A stretch of 64,000 nt of DNA, from the NCBI GenBank assembly GCA_003216355.1, contig QCIX01000006.1, positions 1 to 64,000 of the forward strand, given 5' to 3'. Each line of letters starts with the position of its first letter. The first letter of the stretch is position 1. Positions 11,062 through 21,006 of the stretch are shown one piece after another. This DNA comes from Prochlorococcus sp. AG-402-N23. Lineage in GTDB: Bacteria; Cyanobacteriota; Cyanobacteriia; PCC-6307; Cyanobiaceae. The notes beneath the pieces are model-generated. The model searched no databases, was not told the DNA's origin, and saw only the letters and a list, made by a program, of their open reading frames with translations. Both the position numbers and the translations under genes were made by a program.

Positions 11062-12680
11062 ATCTTTTTTTTAAAAACTTTAAATCTATTTACTTTCAGG
11101 CATTTTGTAAGAAAAAAATAAATTACAAAAAAAGTTAGAGATCCAAAGATCAATAACAAAAATTCTCCGAGATTTGAATTGAAGTTATTTGTAGTTTTAA
11201 GAATAGTAAAACAAAGGGTGCTATCTAAAAATGCCGTTAATGACATGAGGATAATTTTCCTTAATAAATCCAAGTTAGGCAAGTGGATATTTTCATTTCT
11301 CAGATTAAAAGAGAGCAAAACACAAACTATAAAGTTGACTATTACTGAAGATAAAATTATTCCTACAACTCCAAAATTATATGGAGAAAGATTACCAAAA
11401 TTATTTATTGGGGCACCAATTAAAAACCAATCAAAAAAAATATTTAATATTATCCCTGCAAATGATGACTTGAAAGGGAAGTTTGTTTTTTCTATTGAAT
11501 AATAAGTTCTTACTAATAAATCTCTATAAAGATAAAAAGGTATGCCAACTGCATAAGCAGTTAATATATTCTTTACTTTTAAAGCCGCTAAATAATCAAA
11601 AGATCCTCTCTGAAAAACTAAATGTACTATTTGATTATTAAATGTTATAAAAAATGCGGTTAAAAAAATAGTTGTCAAGAAACAGTACTCTATTCCAGAG
11701 ATCAATTTTTTTTGGAGGCCAATATAGTCTTTATTACTTCTTAATTTAGAGAATTTTGGAAGTAATGGCAAAATTAGAGAGTTAGATAATATGCCTAATG
11801 GGGCTTGTATCAGAAAGTTTCCGTAAGCTAATCCCGATGCTGCTCCTTGAAAACTTGAAGCGAAAAACATATCGATAAAAACATTAATTTGACTGAGACC
11901 TGATGAGATAGATGCTGGAATAATTAGTTTGAAAATCCTCCTCTCTTCATCATTAAATAATTGGAAGTTTGACTTTAATCTCAAGAGACCGATTTTATTT
12001 ATTTCCGAAATTTGAACAACAAACTGAATAAAAGTTCCGGTCAAAGTTGCAAAAGCTAGTAATCCCGTATAAGTAAAGAAATGAGAATATGCATTTTCTT
12101 GGTTGAAAATCCAACTTAATAAAATAAAAAAAATAGTAGTTACGCTTGTTATTGCTGGACTTATACTTGATAAAAAGAATTTTTTTTGGGAATTTAAGGC
12201 GCCAAAGCTTAAACCTATGAATCCGGACAAAGGGATGCAAGGTGTAAGTATTTTTAATTGGTAAGTGGCAATTGATTTGGCTTCGTAACTTAAATTGGGG
12301 GCTAATAAATCAATTAATAAACTGGAATTAAAGTATATCAATATAGCTAAAACAATTAATAATATTGAAAGTTTTATGCTTACTTGAGTTAAAACAATCC
12401 CGCCATTTTTTTTGTTAAGGGGAGTTAGAACTGCAACGACTGCGTTATGTAAGGGTCCATTAATTCCTCCAATGATTATCAGCAAAAAACCGGGAATTAT
12501 ATAAGCATAATTAAACGCGTCGTATGTTACCCCAACTCCAAAACCAGCAGCTATAAATATTTGTCTTATACATCCAGCTAATTTACTAAGACTAGTACCA
12601 AATGAAATTGAAAAAACATTATTTTTTAAAAATGAATGCATTTGGATTTGTCTAAATTTTTCAAGAAGTTTAAGTTTCAA
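11058..12680 (-). CDS. murJ: MurJ/MviN-type lipid II flippase (MATE-like, multi-TM)
   Basis: Multi-TM; SFGTSLSKLAGCIRQIFIAAGFGVG, INGPLHNAVVAVLTPL. Confidence 0.88.
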   Translation of the reverse strand: MKLKLLEKFRQIQMHSFLKNNVFSISFGTSLSKLAGCIRQIFIAAGFGVGVTYDAFNYAYIIPGFLLIIIGGINGPLHNAVVAVLTPLNKKNGGIVLTQVSIKLSILLIVLAILIYFNSSLLIDLLAPNLSYEAKSIATYQLKILTPCIPLSGFIGLSFGALNSQKKFFLSSISPAITSVTTIFFILLSWIFNQENAYSHFFTYTGLLAFATLTGTFIQFVVQISEINKIGLLRLKSNFQLFNDEERRIFKLIIPASISSGLSQINVFIDMFFASSFQGAASGLAYGNFLIQAPLGILSNSLILPLLPKFSKLRSNKDYIGLQKKLISGIEYCFLTTIFLTAFFITFNNQIVHLVFQRGSFDYLAALKVKNILTAYAVGIPFYLYRDLLVRTYYSIEKTNFPFKSSFAGIILNIFFDWFLIGAPINNFGNLSPYNFGVVGIILSSVIVNFIVCVLLSFNLRNENIHLPNLDLLRKIILMSLTAFLDSTLCFTILKTTNNFNSNLGEFLLLIFGSLTFFVIYFFLTKCLKVNRFKVFKKKI

Positions 12681-12711
12681 TTATATTTGATTTTTAACTA
12701 ACGACATATTT

Positions 12712-13452
12712 ATGAATGATCGGATAATTGAATTTGATTCATTAATTGAAGGAGTTTTAATTAAGAGGTATCAAAGGTTTCTTGCAGATATAAAATTAGA
12801 GAGCGGAGAGGTAGTAACTGCTCATTGTGCTAACACAGGCCCAATGAAGGGACTTTTGAGTGTGGGGGCAAAGGTAAGAATAAGCGTTTCCCCTTCCCCA
12901 AAAAGAAAATTACCTTTTACTTGGGAACAGATATGTGTTTTAGATGCAAAAAATGAGGAGGTTTGGGTTGGTATTAATACTCTATTTGCAAATAAGTTAA
13001 TCAAAAAGGTTATTGAGAAAAATTTTCTTGACGAAATAATAGGAGAGATAGAGACAATTAAATCTGAAGTTCCTTATGGAAAAGATAAAAAAAGCAGAAT
13101 TGACTTTTTTTTAACCCCAAAATCTTCAAATCCTGATAAACGTAACATTTACATAGAGGTTAAAAATACGACTTGGATTAGAGAAAATGTAGCTCTATTC
13201 CCTGATACAGTAACGAAAAGAGGCCAAAAGCACCTCATAGAATTAAAGGAATTAATTCCTGAAAGTAAAAGTGTATTAGTACTTTGTATTACAAGAAAAG
13301 ACGCTTGTTTTTTTGCCCCCGGAGATGAGGCAGATCCCTTATACGGCAATCTTTTTAGAGAATCTATAAGTGCAGGAATGATAACGATTCCTTGTTCCTT
13401 TGAATTTCATAAAGACCACATATCATGGAGAGGAATTAAACCTTTGAAATAA
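12712..13452 (+). CDS. sfsA: SfsA family DNA-binding/sugar fermentation stimulation protein
   Basis: [43 protein letters not shown]. Confidence 0.93.
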   Translation: MNDRIIEFDSLIEGVLIKRYQRFLADIKLESGEVVTAHCANTGPMKGLLSVGAKVRISVSPSPKRKLPFTWEQICVLDAKNEEVWVGINTLFANKLIKKVIEKNFLDEIIGEIETIKSEVPYGKDKKSRIDFFLTPKSSNPDKRNIYIEVKNTTWIRENVALFPDTVTKRGQKHLIELKELIPESKSVLVLCITRKDACFFAPGDEADPLYGNLFRESISAGMITIPCSFEFHKDHISWRGIKPLK

Positions 13453-13535
13453 ATAAAATCTTGATATTTTGAAACTTCTAAAAATCAAATTTGTTAATTT
13501 AACAAATAATTTTTTAAGGTGCAACTATAAAAATG

Positions 13536-13549
13536 GTATCAACAACTAC
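13536..13549 (+). promoter_or_regulatory. NtcA box (GTATCAACAACTAC = GTA-N8-TAC) upstream of amt1; -10 TAAATT at 13573
   Basis: Perfect consensus match, 23 nt before TAN3T hexamer, as in class II NtcA promoters. Confidence 0.8.
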
Positions 13550-13631
13550 TAGACACAGATAAGTTTTTTGAATAAATTTAAATTTGAAAGGAAACAGTAA
13601 AACTGTTTTTTTGCAGATCTAATTTTTTTTT

Positions 13632-15092
13632 ATGACCACTGCTTTGCAAACGCCTCAAAGGCGCTCTAGGTCCAAACTTCAAGATGCAAGTCTTGTAAAT
13701 GGACCTATGCTCCTTTTGAGGAGTATTCGAGGATTTAGTTCAAACCGCTCCATGTTGTGGCTTGCAACTGTTCCCCTAGCTTTGTTTGGTTTAGGTATTT
13801 TTAATCTTTCAGCTCACGCAGCTGATTTACCTGAGTTGAATGCAGCTTTTCTTGCTAACAATTTATGGCTTTTGATCGCTACTATTCTAGTGATCTTTAT
13901 GAACGCCGGTTTCGCTATGGTTGAGGCAGGTATGTGCCGTTCTAAGAACGCTGTTAACATTCTTGCTAAAAACCTCTTTGTATTTGCTCTAGCTGTAACT
14001 TCTTATTGGTTTATCGGCTATTCATTAATGTACGGAGGAAGTGTTGCTGACGGTTGGCTTTATTTTGGCGGCTTATTTTTTGATCCAACAGTTACTGCAG
14101 ATATGGTAACTGATGCTGGATTAGTCCCAACTGTTGATTTCTTGTTCCAGTCTGCTTTTGCAGGAACTGCCGCAACTATCGTTTCCGGTCTTGTTGCTGA
14201 AAGAGTTAAATTTGGAGAATTTGTTGTTTTTGCTGTTGTATTAACTGCATTTATATATCCAATTGCTGGTAGCTGGAAATGGAATGGCGGTTGGCTTGAT
14301 TCTTTAGGTTTTGTTGATTTTGCTGGTTCTTCAATTGTTCACTCAGTTGGAGCATGGGCGGGTCTTGTAGGAGCTATGCTTCTTGGACCAAGAATTGGCA
14401 AATACTCTGATGGCAAACCACAGGCTATGCCAGGACATAATATGGCTATAGCTACTCTAGGTGCATTAGTCCTATGGATAGGTTGGTACGGATTTAACCC
14501 CGGTTCTCAACTTGCTATGGATCAATGGGTTCCATACGTAGCTGTAACAACTACTTTAGCAGCAGCAGCTGGAGCTATTGGTGCAACTATTGTTTCAACA
14601 TTAACTTCTGGTAAGCCTGATCTTACAATGATAATTAACGGTATCCTTGCTGGTTTGGTTAGTATCACTGCTGGTTGTGGTGATATGACTCTTGCTGGAG
14701 CCTGGTTCGCAGGACTAGTAGGCGGAATTATCGTTGTATTTTCTGTCGCAGCACTTGATGCCGCTGAGATCGATGATCCTGTAGGTGCATTCTCTGTTCA
14801 CGGAGTTTGTGGTGTATGGGGTACTGTAGTTATCGGTCTTTGGGGTACAGCTGTACAAGGTGATGGTGCAGGTATGGGATTGTTCAATGGTGGAGGTATT
14901 ACTCTTCTTCTAATTCAAGCTCTTGGTGCCGCAGCTTATGCTATTTGGACACTAGTTACTTGCTGGATTGCCTGGTCTGTAATTGGAGGATTATTCGGTG
15001 GAATCCGAGTATCTGAAGAGGAAGAGACTCAAGGCTTAGATATAGGAGAGCACGGAATGGAAGCATATCCAGACTTTGCATCTGCTAAATAA
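13632..15092 (+). CDS. amt1: Ammonium transporter Amt1
   Basis: Amt family: FMNAGFAMVEAGMCRSKNAVNIL, FAGTAATIVSGLVAERVKF, GSSIVHSVGAWAGLVGA. Confidence 0.96.
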   Translation: MTTALQTPQRRSRSKLQDASLVNGPMLLLRSIRGFSSNRSMLWLATVPLALFGLGIFNLSAHAADLPELNAAFLANNLWLLIATILVIFMNAGFAMVEAGMCRSKNAVNILAKNLFVFALAVTSYWFIGYSLMYGGSVADGWLYFGGLFFDPTVTADMVTDAGLVPTVDFLFQSAFAGTAATIVSGLVAERVKFGEFVVFAVVLTAFIYPIAGSWKWNGGWLDSLGFVDFAGSSIVHSVGAWAGLVGAMLLGPRIGKYSDGKPQAMPGHNMAIATLGALVLWIGWYGFNPGSQLAMDQWVPYVAVTTTLAAAAGAIGATIVSTLTSGKPDLTMIINGILAGLVSITAGCGDMTLAGAWFAGLVGGIIVVFSVAALDAAEIDDPVGAFSVHGVCGVWGTVVIGLWGTAVQGDGAGMGLFNGGGITLLLIQALGAAAYAIWTLVTCWIAWSVIGGLFGGIRVSEEEETQGLDIGEHGMEAYPDFASAK

Positions 15093-15116
15093 TCTAATTA
15101 AAAAACTGATTTTTAG

Positions 15117-15150
15117 AAACCTGACACTTATGTCAGGTTTCTTTTTTTTT
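15117..15150 (+). terminator. Rho-independent terminator of amt1
   Basis: AAACCTGACA-CTTA-TGTCAGGTTT perfect 10-bp stem followed by CTTTTTTTTT. Confidence 0.95.
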
Positions 15151-15185
15151 ACGAAAAATTATTTAAAACGTTGTAATATAAATAA

Positions 15186-16382
15186 ATGGATACTCAAGCC
15201 TTCAGAAGATCCCTTCATCATTCTGATAGATACAATAGAAGGGGTTTCGATTCTCCAACAAAAAGAGCTCAAGCTTTAGAAGAAGCTTATCAAAGTGATT
15301 TGATAAGTTCTATTAGGGATAATGGTTTTAATTACACTAAAGGCAGACTAAATATTAAGTTGGCTAAAGCTTTTGGTTTCTGTTGGGGAGTTGAAAGAGC
15401 GGTGGCAATGGCTTATGAGACTAGAAGACATTACCCAAATGAAAATATTTGGATAACAAACGAAATAATTCATAATCCCTCGGTTAATGATCATTTAAGA
15501 AAAATGAATGTAAAATTCATTTCAGCTAAAAATGGAATTAAAGATTTTTCTTTAGTTTCAAATGGGGACGTCGTTATACTTCCTGCTTTCGGAGCTACTG
15601 TTCAAGAAATGAAACTCTTGCATGAGAAAGGTTGCCATATCATTGATACAACTTGTCCATGGGTTTCCAAGGTTTGGCATACAGTTGAAAAACATAAAAA
15701 ACATGTTTTCACATCTATTATTCATGGAAAATTTAAGCATGAAGAGACCCTCGCTACAAGTTCATTCGCAGGTAAATATTTAGTTTTGCTTGATCTTGAG
15801 GAAGCAAACTACGTATCTGAATATATTTTGGGGAGAGGTAATAGAAATGAGTTTATGAACAAATTTGCTAAAGCTTGTTCTAATGGATTTGATCCAGATA
15901 AAGATTTAGATAGAGTTGGAGTTGCAAATCAGACAACCATGCTGAAGAGCGAGACTGAGGAAATCGGAAAGGTTTTTGAAAAGACTATGTTAAAAAAATT
16001 TGGGCCAGAAAATTTAAATAGTCACTTTTTAGCTTTTAATACTATTTGTGATGCGACTGAAGAAAGACAAGATGCAATGTTCTCTTTGGTTGATGAGGAA
16101 CTTGATATCCTAGTGGTTATTGGAGGTTTCAATTCTTCCAATACTACTCACCTACAAGAAATAGCAATTACTAAAAATATTTCCTCTTTTCACATTGATA
16201 CGCCAGAGAGGATATCAGTTAAAGAAAACTCAATATTTCATAAACCACTAGGTTCAGAATTAGAACTTAAAAATAATTTTCTACCTAGTGGAAAAATAAA
16301 TGTTGGTATTACCTCAGGTGCATCCACTCCTGATAAGGTCGTTGCAGATGTTATTGAAAAGTTAATTGATATTGCTTCCTAA
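15186..16382 (+). CDS. ispH: 4-hydroxy-3-methylbut-2-enyl diphosphate reductase
   Basis: [43 protein letters not shown]. Confidence 0.95.
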   Translation: MDTQAFRRSLHHSDRYNRRGFDSPTKRAQALEEAYQSDLISSIRDNGFNYTKGRLNIKLAKAFGFCWGVERAVAMAYETRRHYPNENIWITNEIIHNPSVNDHLRKMNVKFISAKNGIKDFSLVSNGDVVILPAFGATVQEMKLLHEKGCHIIDTTCPWVSKVWHTVEKHKKHVFTSIIHGKFKHEETLATSSFAGKYLVLLDLEEANYVSEYILGRGNRNEFMNKFAKACSNGFDPDKDLDRVGVANQTTMLKSETEEIGKVFEKTMLKKFGPENLNSHFLAFNTICDATEERQDAMFSLVDEELDILVVIGGFNSSNTTHLQEIAITKNISSFHIDTPERISVKENSIFHKPLGSELELKNNFLPSGKINVGITSGASTPDKVVADVIEKLIDIAS

Positions 16383-16485
16383 AGTTTTTGTTCATTTATA
16401 AATTTGCTTAGTTTTTTTAATTTATTAGTCAGATAATTCCTAAAGATCTACTTTATTAACTAGAATAATGAAAAATTAACGAAGT

Positions 16486-17046
16486 ATGGAAGACAAAGCA
16501 CAAACTAATCAGGTTCAAACTGCAAGTATGAATAGAACTAAAGCGCCCCAAAAAGTTGAAGTTGTAGTTGCTAATTCATCTTCTGGATCGGAAGTAAATA
16601 TCCTCGGAGAACTATCGATTTTTGTTTTAAGAATAGGTTTTTGTGCTTTGATGATTCATCATGGCCTAGAAAAACTTCAGGATCCGCAGGGTTTTGCTGA
16701 GTTTGTAGTTGGTAAGTACTTCCCATTTTTGCCAGGTGATCCTGTCATTTGGACTTTTGGAGCAGCAATTACTCAATTAGTATGTCCAGTAGGATTGGCT
16801 TTAGGAATTTTTGCGAGGCTTTCTTCTCTTGGTCTTTTCTCCACCATGGCATTTGCTGTTTATTTTCATCTCCTTGATACCGGACTAGAAGGTTTTCCTC
16901 TCGCAGTGGTTGAAGGTCATAATTATGCTTTCGAATTGTCTTTCATATATGGGGCTATTTCTCTTTACTTTCTATGTGCAGGTCCAGGCAGGCTATCTTT
17001 ATTCAGAAAAACAAACAAGATTACATATTATCCAAAATCGACATAA
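16486..17046 (+). CDS. DoxX family membrane protein
   Basis: LRIGFCALMIHHGLEKLQDPQGFAEF, multi-TM. Confidence 0.8.
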   Translation: MEDKAQTNQVQTASMNRTKAPQKVEVVVANSSSGSEVNILGELSIFVLRIGFCALMIHHGLEKLQDPQGFAEFVVGKYFPFLPGDPVIWTFGAAITQLVCPVGLALGIFARLSSLGLFSTMAFAVYFHLLDTGLEGFPLAVVEGHNYAFELSFIYGAISLYFLCAGPGRLSLFRKTNKITYYPKST

Positions 17047-17047
17047 T

Positions 17048-18601
17048 TTAATGTAAAAAATGTCTAATTTGAGTAAATACCATAGAGATTCCTTTCGAAT
17101 TACACATATCAATACTTTCTTGGTCTCTTAGACTACCTCCAGGTTGAATAATAGCTTTTATTCCATAGTTATTTGCTAGTTCTACTGTATCTGCAAATGG
17201 AAAAAAGCCATCGCTGGCCATCACAGCATCAGAACATGACTTTCCAGCTGCTTTTAATGCAATTTTTGCTGCTCCAACTCTATTCATTTGTCCAGCTCCA
17301 ATGCCAATGGTTTTTTGGTCTTTTGCAATAACAATGGCATTAGATTTCACGTGTTTACATATCTTCCATGCAAAATTTAGATCCAAGTTGAATTGATCAC
17401 TCGGCTTTTTATTAGTTAATGAAATCCAATTTTCAGTTTTTTCTTCACTATCATCAGTATCTTGAATTAGTAATCCTCCCATTATTGATTTAGTAGAAGT
17501 TTGATTCTTTTTTGGAAGTTGATCTTTTGAAAACTTCAAAATTCTTAAATTCTTTTTAACTTTTAAAATTTCTAAAGCTTCCTCATCAAAAGATGGGGCG
17601 ACGACACATTCCAAGAAAATATCTTTGAGGTGAATTGCGGTTTCACTATCAACATTTGAATTAAAAGCTACTATGCCTCCAAATGCACTAACTGAGTCAC
17701 ATTCCAAAGCATTCAAAAATGCTTGAGAAGCTGAATTACTCATAGAGGCACCACAAGGATTATTGTGTTTTAGGATAACAGAAGCAATTTTGTTTGTTGT
17801 CAGTTCATCTTTGTCTTCATAGCCAAATTCTAAAACTGTTGAAAGTGCCGACTCTAGATCCAATAGATTGTTATAACTTAAATCTTTACCTTGTAATTGT
17901 TCTGCTGAGTTCCATCCAATGTTACTTAAACCGTACCAACAAGCTTTTTGATGTGGATTCTCCCCATATCTCAAGGTTTTGATTAGTGGATAAGATTCAA
18001 TATATTTGGAAGATTGTAAATCTCCTTCTTTTTTTATCCAATTAGATATTGCTGTGTCATAGTCTGCTGTATGTTGAAAAGCTTCAAGGGCTAATTTTGC
18101 TTTATATGATTCCTTTAATTCACCTTTTTTTCGTTCTTCAAGAAAATTTTGATACTGCCTAGGATCCACTAAAACGGAAACATCTTTATGATTTTTAGCT
18201 GCAGAACGAATCATTGATGGCCCTCCGATATCGATATTTTCAATAGCATCCTCCCAACTTGCTCCCCCATCTACAGTTTTTTTAAAAGGATATAAATTGA
18301 CAACTACTAAGTCAATTAACTCAAGATTGTTAGCTTCTATATCTTTTTTATGTTCCTCGTCAGTTCTTTTAGCTAATATTCCTCCGTGTATTTTTGGATG
18401 TAAAGTTTTAACTCTTCCTCCAAGAATTTCTGGAGAATTAGTAAAATCTGCAACTTTAATAACTGGAATTTTTGCCTCTATAAGATGTTTGGCAGTTCCT
18501 CCACTTGATAGAATTTTATAATTAAATTTCTCTACCAATTCTTTACAAAATGGGATTATATTTTTTTTATCAGAGACACTTACTAAAGCTAATGGTGACA
18601 T
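17048..18601 (-). CDS. purH: Bifunctional AICAR transformylase/IMP cyclohydrolase
   Basis: LALVSVSDKKNI, GGRVKTLHPKIHGGIL, LRYGENPHQKA, KHNNPCGAS. Confidence 0.97.
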   Translation of the reverse strand: MSPLALVSVSDKKNIIPFCKELVEKFNYKILSSGGTAKHLIEAKIPVIKVADFTNSPEILGGRVKTLHPKIHGGILAKRTDEEHKKDIEANNLELIDLVVVNLYPFKKTVDGGASWEDAIENIDIGGPSMIRSAAKNHKDVSVLVDPRQYQNFLEERKKGELKESYKAKLALEAFQHTADYDTAISNWIKKEGDLQSSKYIESYPLIKTLRYGENPHQKACWYGLSNIGWNSAEQLQGKDLSYNNLLDLESALSTVLEFGYEDKDELTTNKIASVILKHNNPCGASMSNSASQAFLNALECDSVSAFGGIVAFNSNVDSETAIHLKDIFLECVVAPSFDEEALEILKVKKNLRILKFSKDQLPKKNQTSTKSIMGGLLIQDTDDSEEKTENWISLTNKKPSDQFNLDLNFAWKICKHVKSNAIVIAKDQKTIGIGAGQMNRVGAAKIALKAAGKSCSDAVMASDGFFPFADTVELANNYGIKAIIQPGGSLRDQESIDMCNSKGISMVFTQIRHFLH

Positions 18602-18634
18602 TATGGGAAAGTTTACTTACTTAAGAATATAAAC

Positions 18635-19252
18635 ATGAAATATGCTATCAATCATGAATTTGTCTCGATTAGCTCTCAAACTGCAACTCATAGAATTATT
18701 TTGATGCATGGTTGGGGAGCTGATTCAAATGAACTTTTAGCATTTGGAAAGGAGATGAATGAAAAAATAAATCTCGATTTTGAGGTAATTTCTTTGAGGG
18801 CTCCTGGATTACATCCAAGTGGTCAGGGAAGACAGTGGTATGGACTATACCCGCATGATTGGAATGGAGCTGAAGTTGAAGTAAATAAACTTTTAGTTAC
18901 ATTAAAAAAATTTGATACTGATCAGATCCCACTAAGAAAAACAATTTTGTTGGGGTTCTCTCAGGGGGCGGCAATGGCAATTGATGCAGGACTTAAATTA
19001 AATTTTGGATTAATCGTTGCTTGTAGTGGTTATCCTCATCCCAGGTGGCAACCGGGAGAAAAATGCCCGCCATTGATTATTAGTCATGGTTTGTTTGATG
19101 AAGTTGTGCCTATAGATGCTTCTAGGACTATTTATGAAAAGGTAAAGAGTAAGTCTTCTAAATATTGTGAATTATTAGAATTCGATGGATTTCATCAAAT
19201 TGATTCAAATTTAATTAATCTTATAAGTTCAAATATAAGTAATTTTTTTTAA
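18635..19252 (+). CDS. Phospholipase/carboxylesterase family alpha/beta hydrolase
   Basis: LMHGWGADSNE, LLGFSQGAAMAIDAGL, SHGLFDEVVP. Confidence 0.85.
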   Translation: MKYAINHEFVSISSQTATHRIILMHGWGADSNELLAFGKEMNEKINLDFEVISLRAPGLHPSGQGRQWYGLYPHDWNGAEVEVNKLLVTLKKFDTDQIPLRKTILLGFSQGAAMAIDAGLKLNFGLIVACSGYPHPRWQPGEKCPPLIISHGLFDEVVPIDASRTIYEKVKSKSSKYCELLEFDGFHQIDSNLINLISSNISNFF

Positions 19253-19617
19253 ACAAAAGCATATTCGTATTCTTCAATTTCTTCCCAATCATCTGCAGTT
19301 AGTTCTAGACCCTCAAATATTTTTTCTTCACCAATTCCTTCAACTACAACTTTTAGTGACGGAAATAGAAAATGATTTTCTTCAGCATATTGGGCGCTAA
19401 ATAAACCTTTTTCACCCCAAAAAAATCTATCGGTGGTATGTTCATTTCTTCTGACATTAAAAACTGAAGGCGCAGAGAGACTATTTTCAGCTATGAATCT
19501 TCTTGCTGCTGTAACTGGTTTATGTTTCCCAGTTTCGATATGATAAATAGGTACATGTGCCATTACTCTTTGGCCAGCCAATCTTCTTCTGCTGATTCTT
19601 TTTCTTTTTTTTGACAT
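19249..19617 (-). CDS. DUF3155-like conserved cyanobacterial protein
   Basis: MSKKRKRISRRRLAGQRVMAHVPIYHIETGKHKPVTAARRFI. Confidence 0.7.
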   Translation of the reverse strand: MSKKRKRISRRRLAGQRVMAHVPIYHIETGKHKPVTAARRFIAENSLSAPSVFNVRRNEHTTDRFFWGEKGLFSAQYAEENHFLFPSLKVVVEGIGEEKIFEGLELTADDWEEIEEYEYAFV

Positions 19618-19708
19618 TGATTGGTACTCCTGAAATTATTAATGAGATTAGTCTTATTTATTTTTACTAATCTTATATATGTGATTTTAAATTCACTTCA
19701 AATTACAT

Positions 19709-19786
19709 AGAGGACCCATCAACCCCTGATGTAGCTTAAAATATGATTAAATATTCATATTTAAGGCTGGCTAAAGTCAGACCTCT
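19709..19786. other. Candidate structured RNA / 5'-UTR element
   Basis: AGAGG...CCTCT closing stem enclosing CATCA-ACCCC-TGATG hairpin and TTAAAATATGA...TCATATTTAA hairpin; in ~250 nt divergent intergenic gap. Confidence 0.3.
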
Positions 19787-19869
19787 TTATATATCTTAAT
19801 ACTTTTTTCATATTTTACAAGCCCTTTTTCAAGTTTTTTTTAAAAAAAATTCTCAAAATTACATTAATT

Positions 19870-21006
19870 ATGAATCTTTCAAAAAAATTTGAAGAGTTAA
19901 TTATTAAACAGCTAGAGAGTTTTGGTTGCTCAATGGGCGTGACTAATTTAGTTATGTATATTGCTTCAGCTAAGCAAGGAACTAAAGCATCTTTTGAAAT
20001 GATTGGTCAATGGCCACAAATTGATAGGCTACTCACATCAATAGAGGACGATCCTTCACTAAAAGTTTCATCGCCTAATAGAAGATGGTACCCGCTTCAA
20101 GAAGACGATATTCTACTTGGTGTCCTTAGGGTAGAAATTGATTTGAAAGGGGGGAATTGGCCAGTATCTCTTGATTCTAGATTAAAAGCACTTTCAATAT
20201 CTTTAGCTAAATGCGTCTCTATCGAATTAGAACGTCAAAATAAAAATGAAGAAATAAATTATTTAAAAAATCAGGTTAATGTCATAATCCATCAATTAAG
20301 GAATCCATTGGCTGCTATTAGGACATATGCAAAATTATTAATAAAAAGACTTGGTAAGGATGATGACTCTATTGAAATAGTCGAACGCATGATAATAGAG
20401 CAAAAACAAATTAATCAATATATGGATTCTTTTGCTCAATTAAATTCACCTATTCAACTTCCCCTAGAAATTGGAGAGGAAAGGTTATTATTACCACCAA
20501 ATTTAGATAATAATAAGGTAATAACTGTTCAGAGTTTATTGAGGCCAATATTAGAAAGGGGTAAAGCCAATGCGGATTTAGAGAATAGAGATTGGACTGA
20601 ACCTTCTCTTTGGCCAGATTGGACTTTATCGCCATTAAAGGCAAAATATGCTGTAATCGCCGAAATTGTGGCCAATTTATTAGAAAATGCGTTTAAATAT
20701 GCCCAAAAAGATGCTGAAATTGGACTCGAAATTACTAGTAATGGACTTTGGATATTTGATGGTGGTAAAAAAATAAACAATAATGAAAACGAGAAAATTT
20801 TTGAAAAAGGTTTTAGAGGATCTGCCGCTAATAAGAAGGACGGCACTGGTGTGGGACTTTTTTTGGCGAGGAAATTAGCAAAACAAATTGGAGGAGAATT
20901 GAGATTGCTGGAAAATAACTCGATTGATAATACTGAGAAATTAAAAAATCTTAAGAAAAAAAATATTTTTTATTTAAAACTTCCTATAAAAGAATTGCAT
21001 GCATAA
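19870..21006 (+). CDS. Two-component sensor histidine kinase
   Basis: H-box VIIHQLRNPLAAIRTYAKLL; HATPase NLLENAFKYA, GTGVGLFLARKLAKQIGGEL. Confidence 0.92.
   Translation: MNLSKKFEELIIKQLESFGCSMGVTNLVMYIASAKQGTKASFEMIGQWPQIDRLLTSIEDDPSLKVSSPNRRWYPLQEDDILLGVLRVEIDLKGGNWPVSLDSRLKALSISLAKCVSIELERQNKNEEINYLKNQVNVIIHQLRNPLAAIRTYAKLLIKRLGKDDDSIEIVERMIIEQKQINQYMDSFAQLNSPIQLPLEIGEERLLLPPNLDNNKVITVQSLLRPILERGKANADLENRDWTEPSLWPDWTLSPLKAKYAVIAEIVANLLENAFKYAQKDAEIGLEITSNGLWIFDGGKKINNNENEKIFEKGFRGSAANKKDGTGVGLFLARKLAKQIGGELRLLENNSIDNTEKLKNLKKKNIFYLKLPIKELHA

Noticed and set aside
15076-15279. 67-aa plus-strand ORF overlapping the amt1 3' end and ispH start
   Set aside because: Runs through the amt1 terminator hairpin and overlaps ispH in another frame; not a gene.
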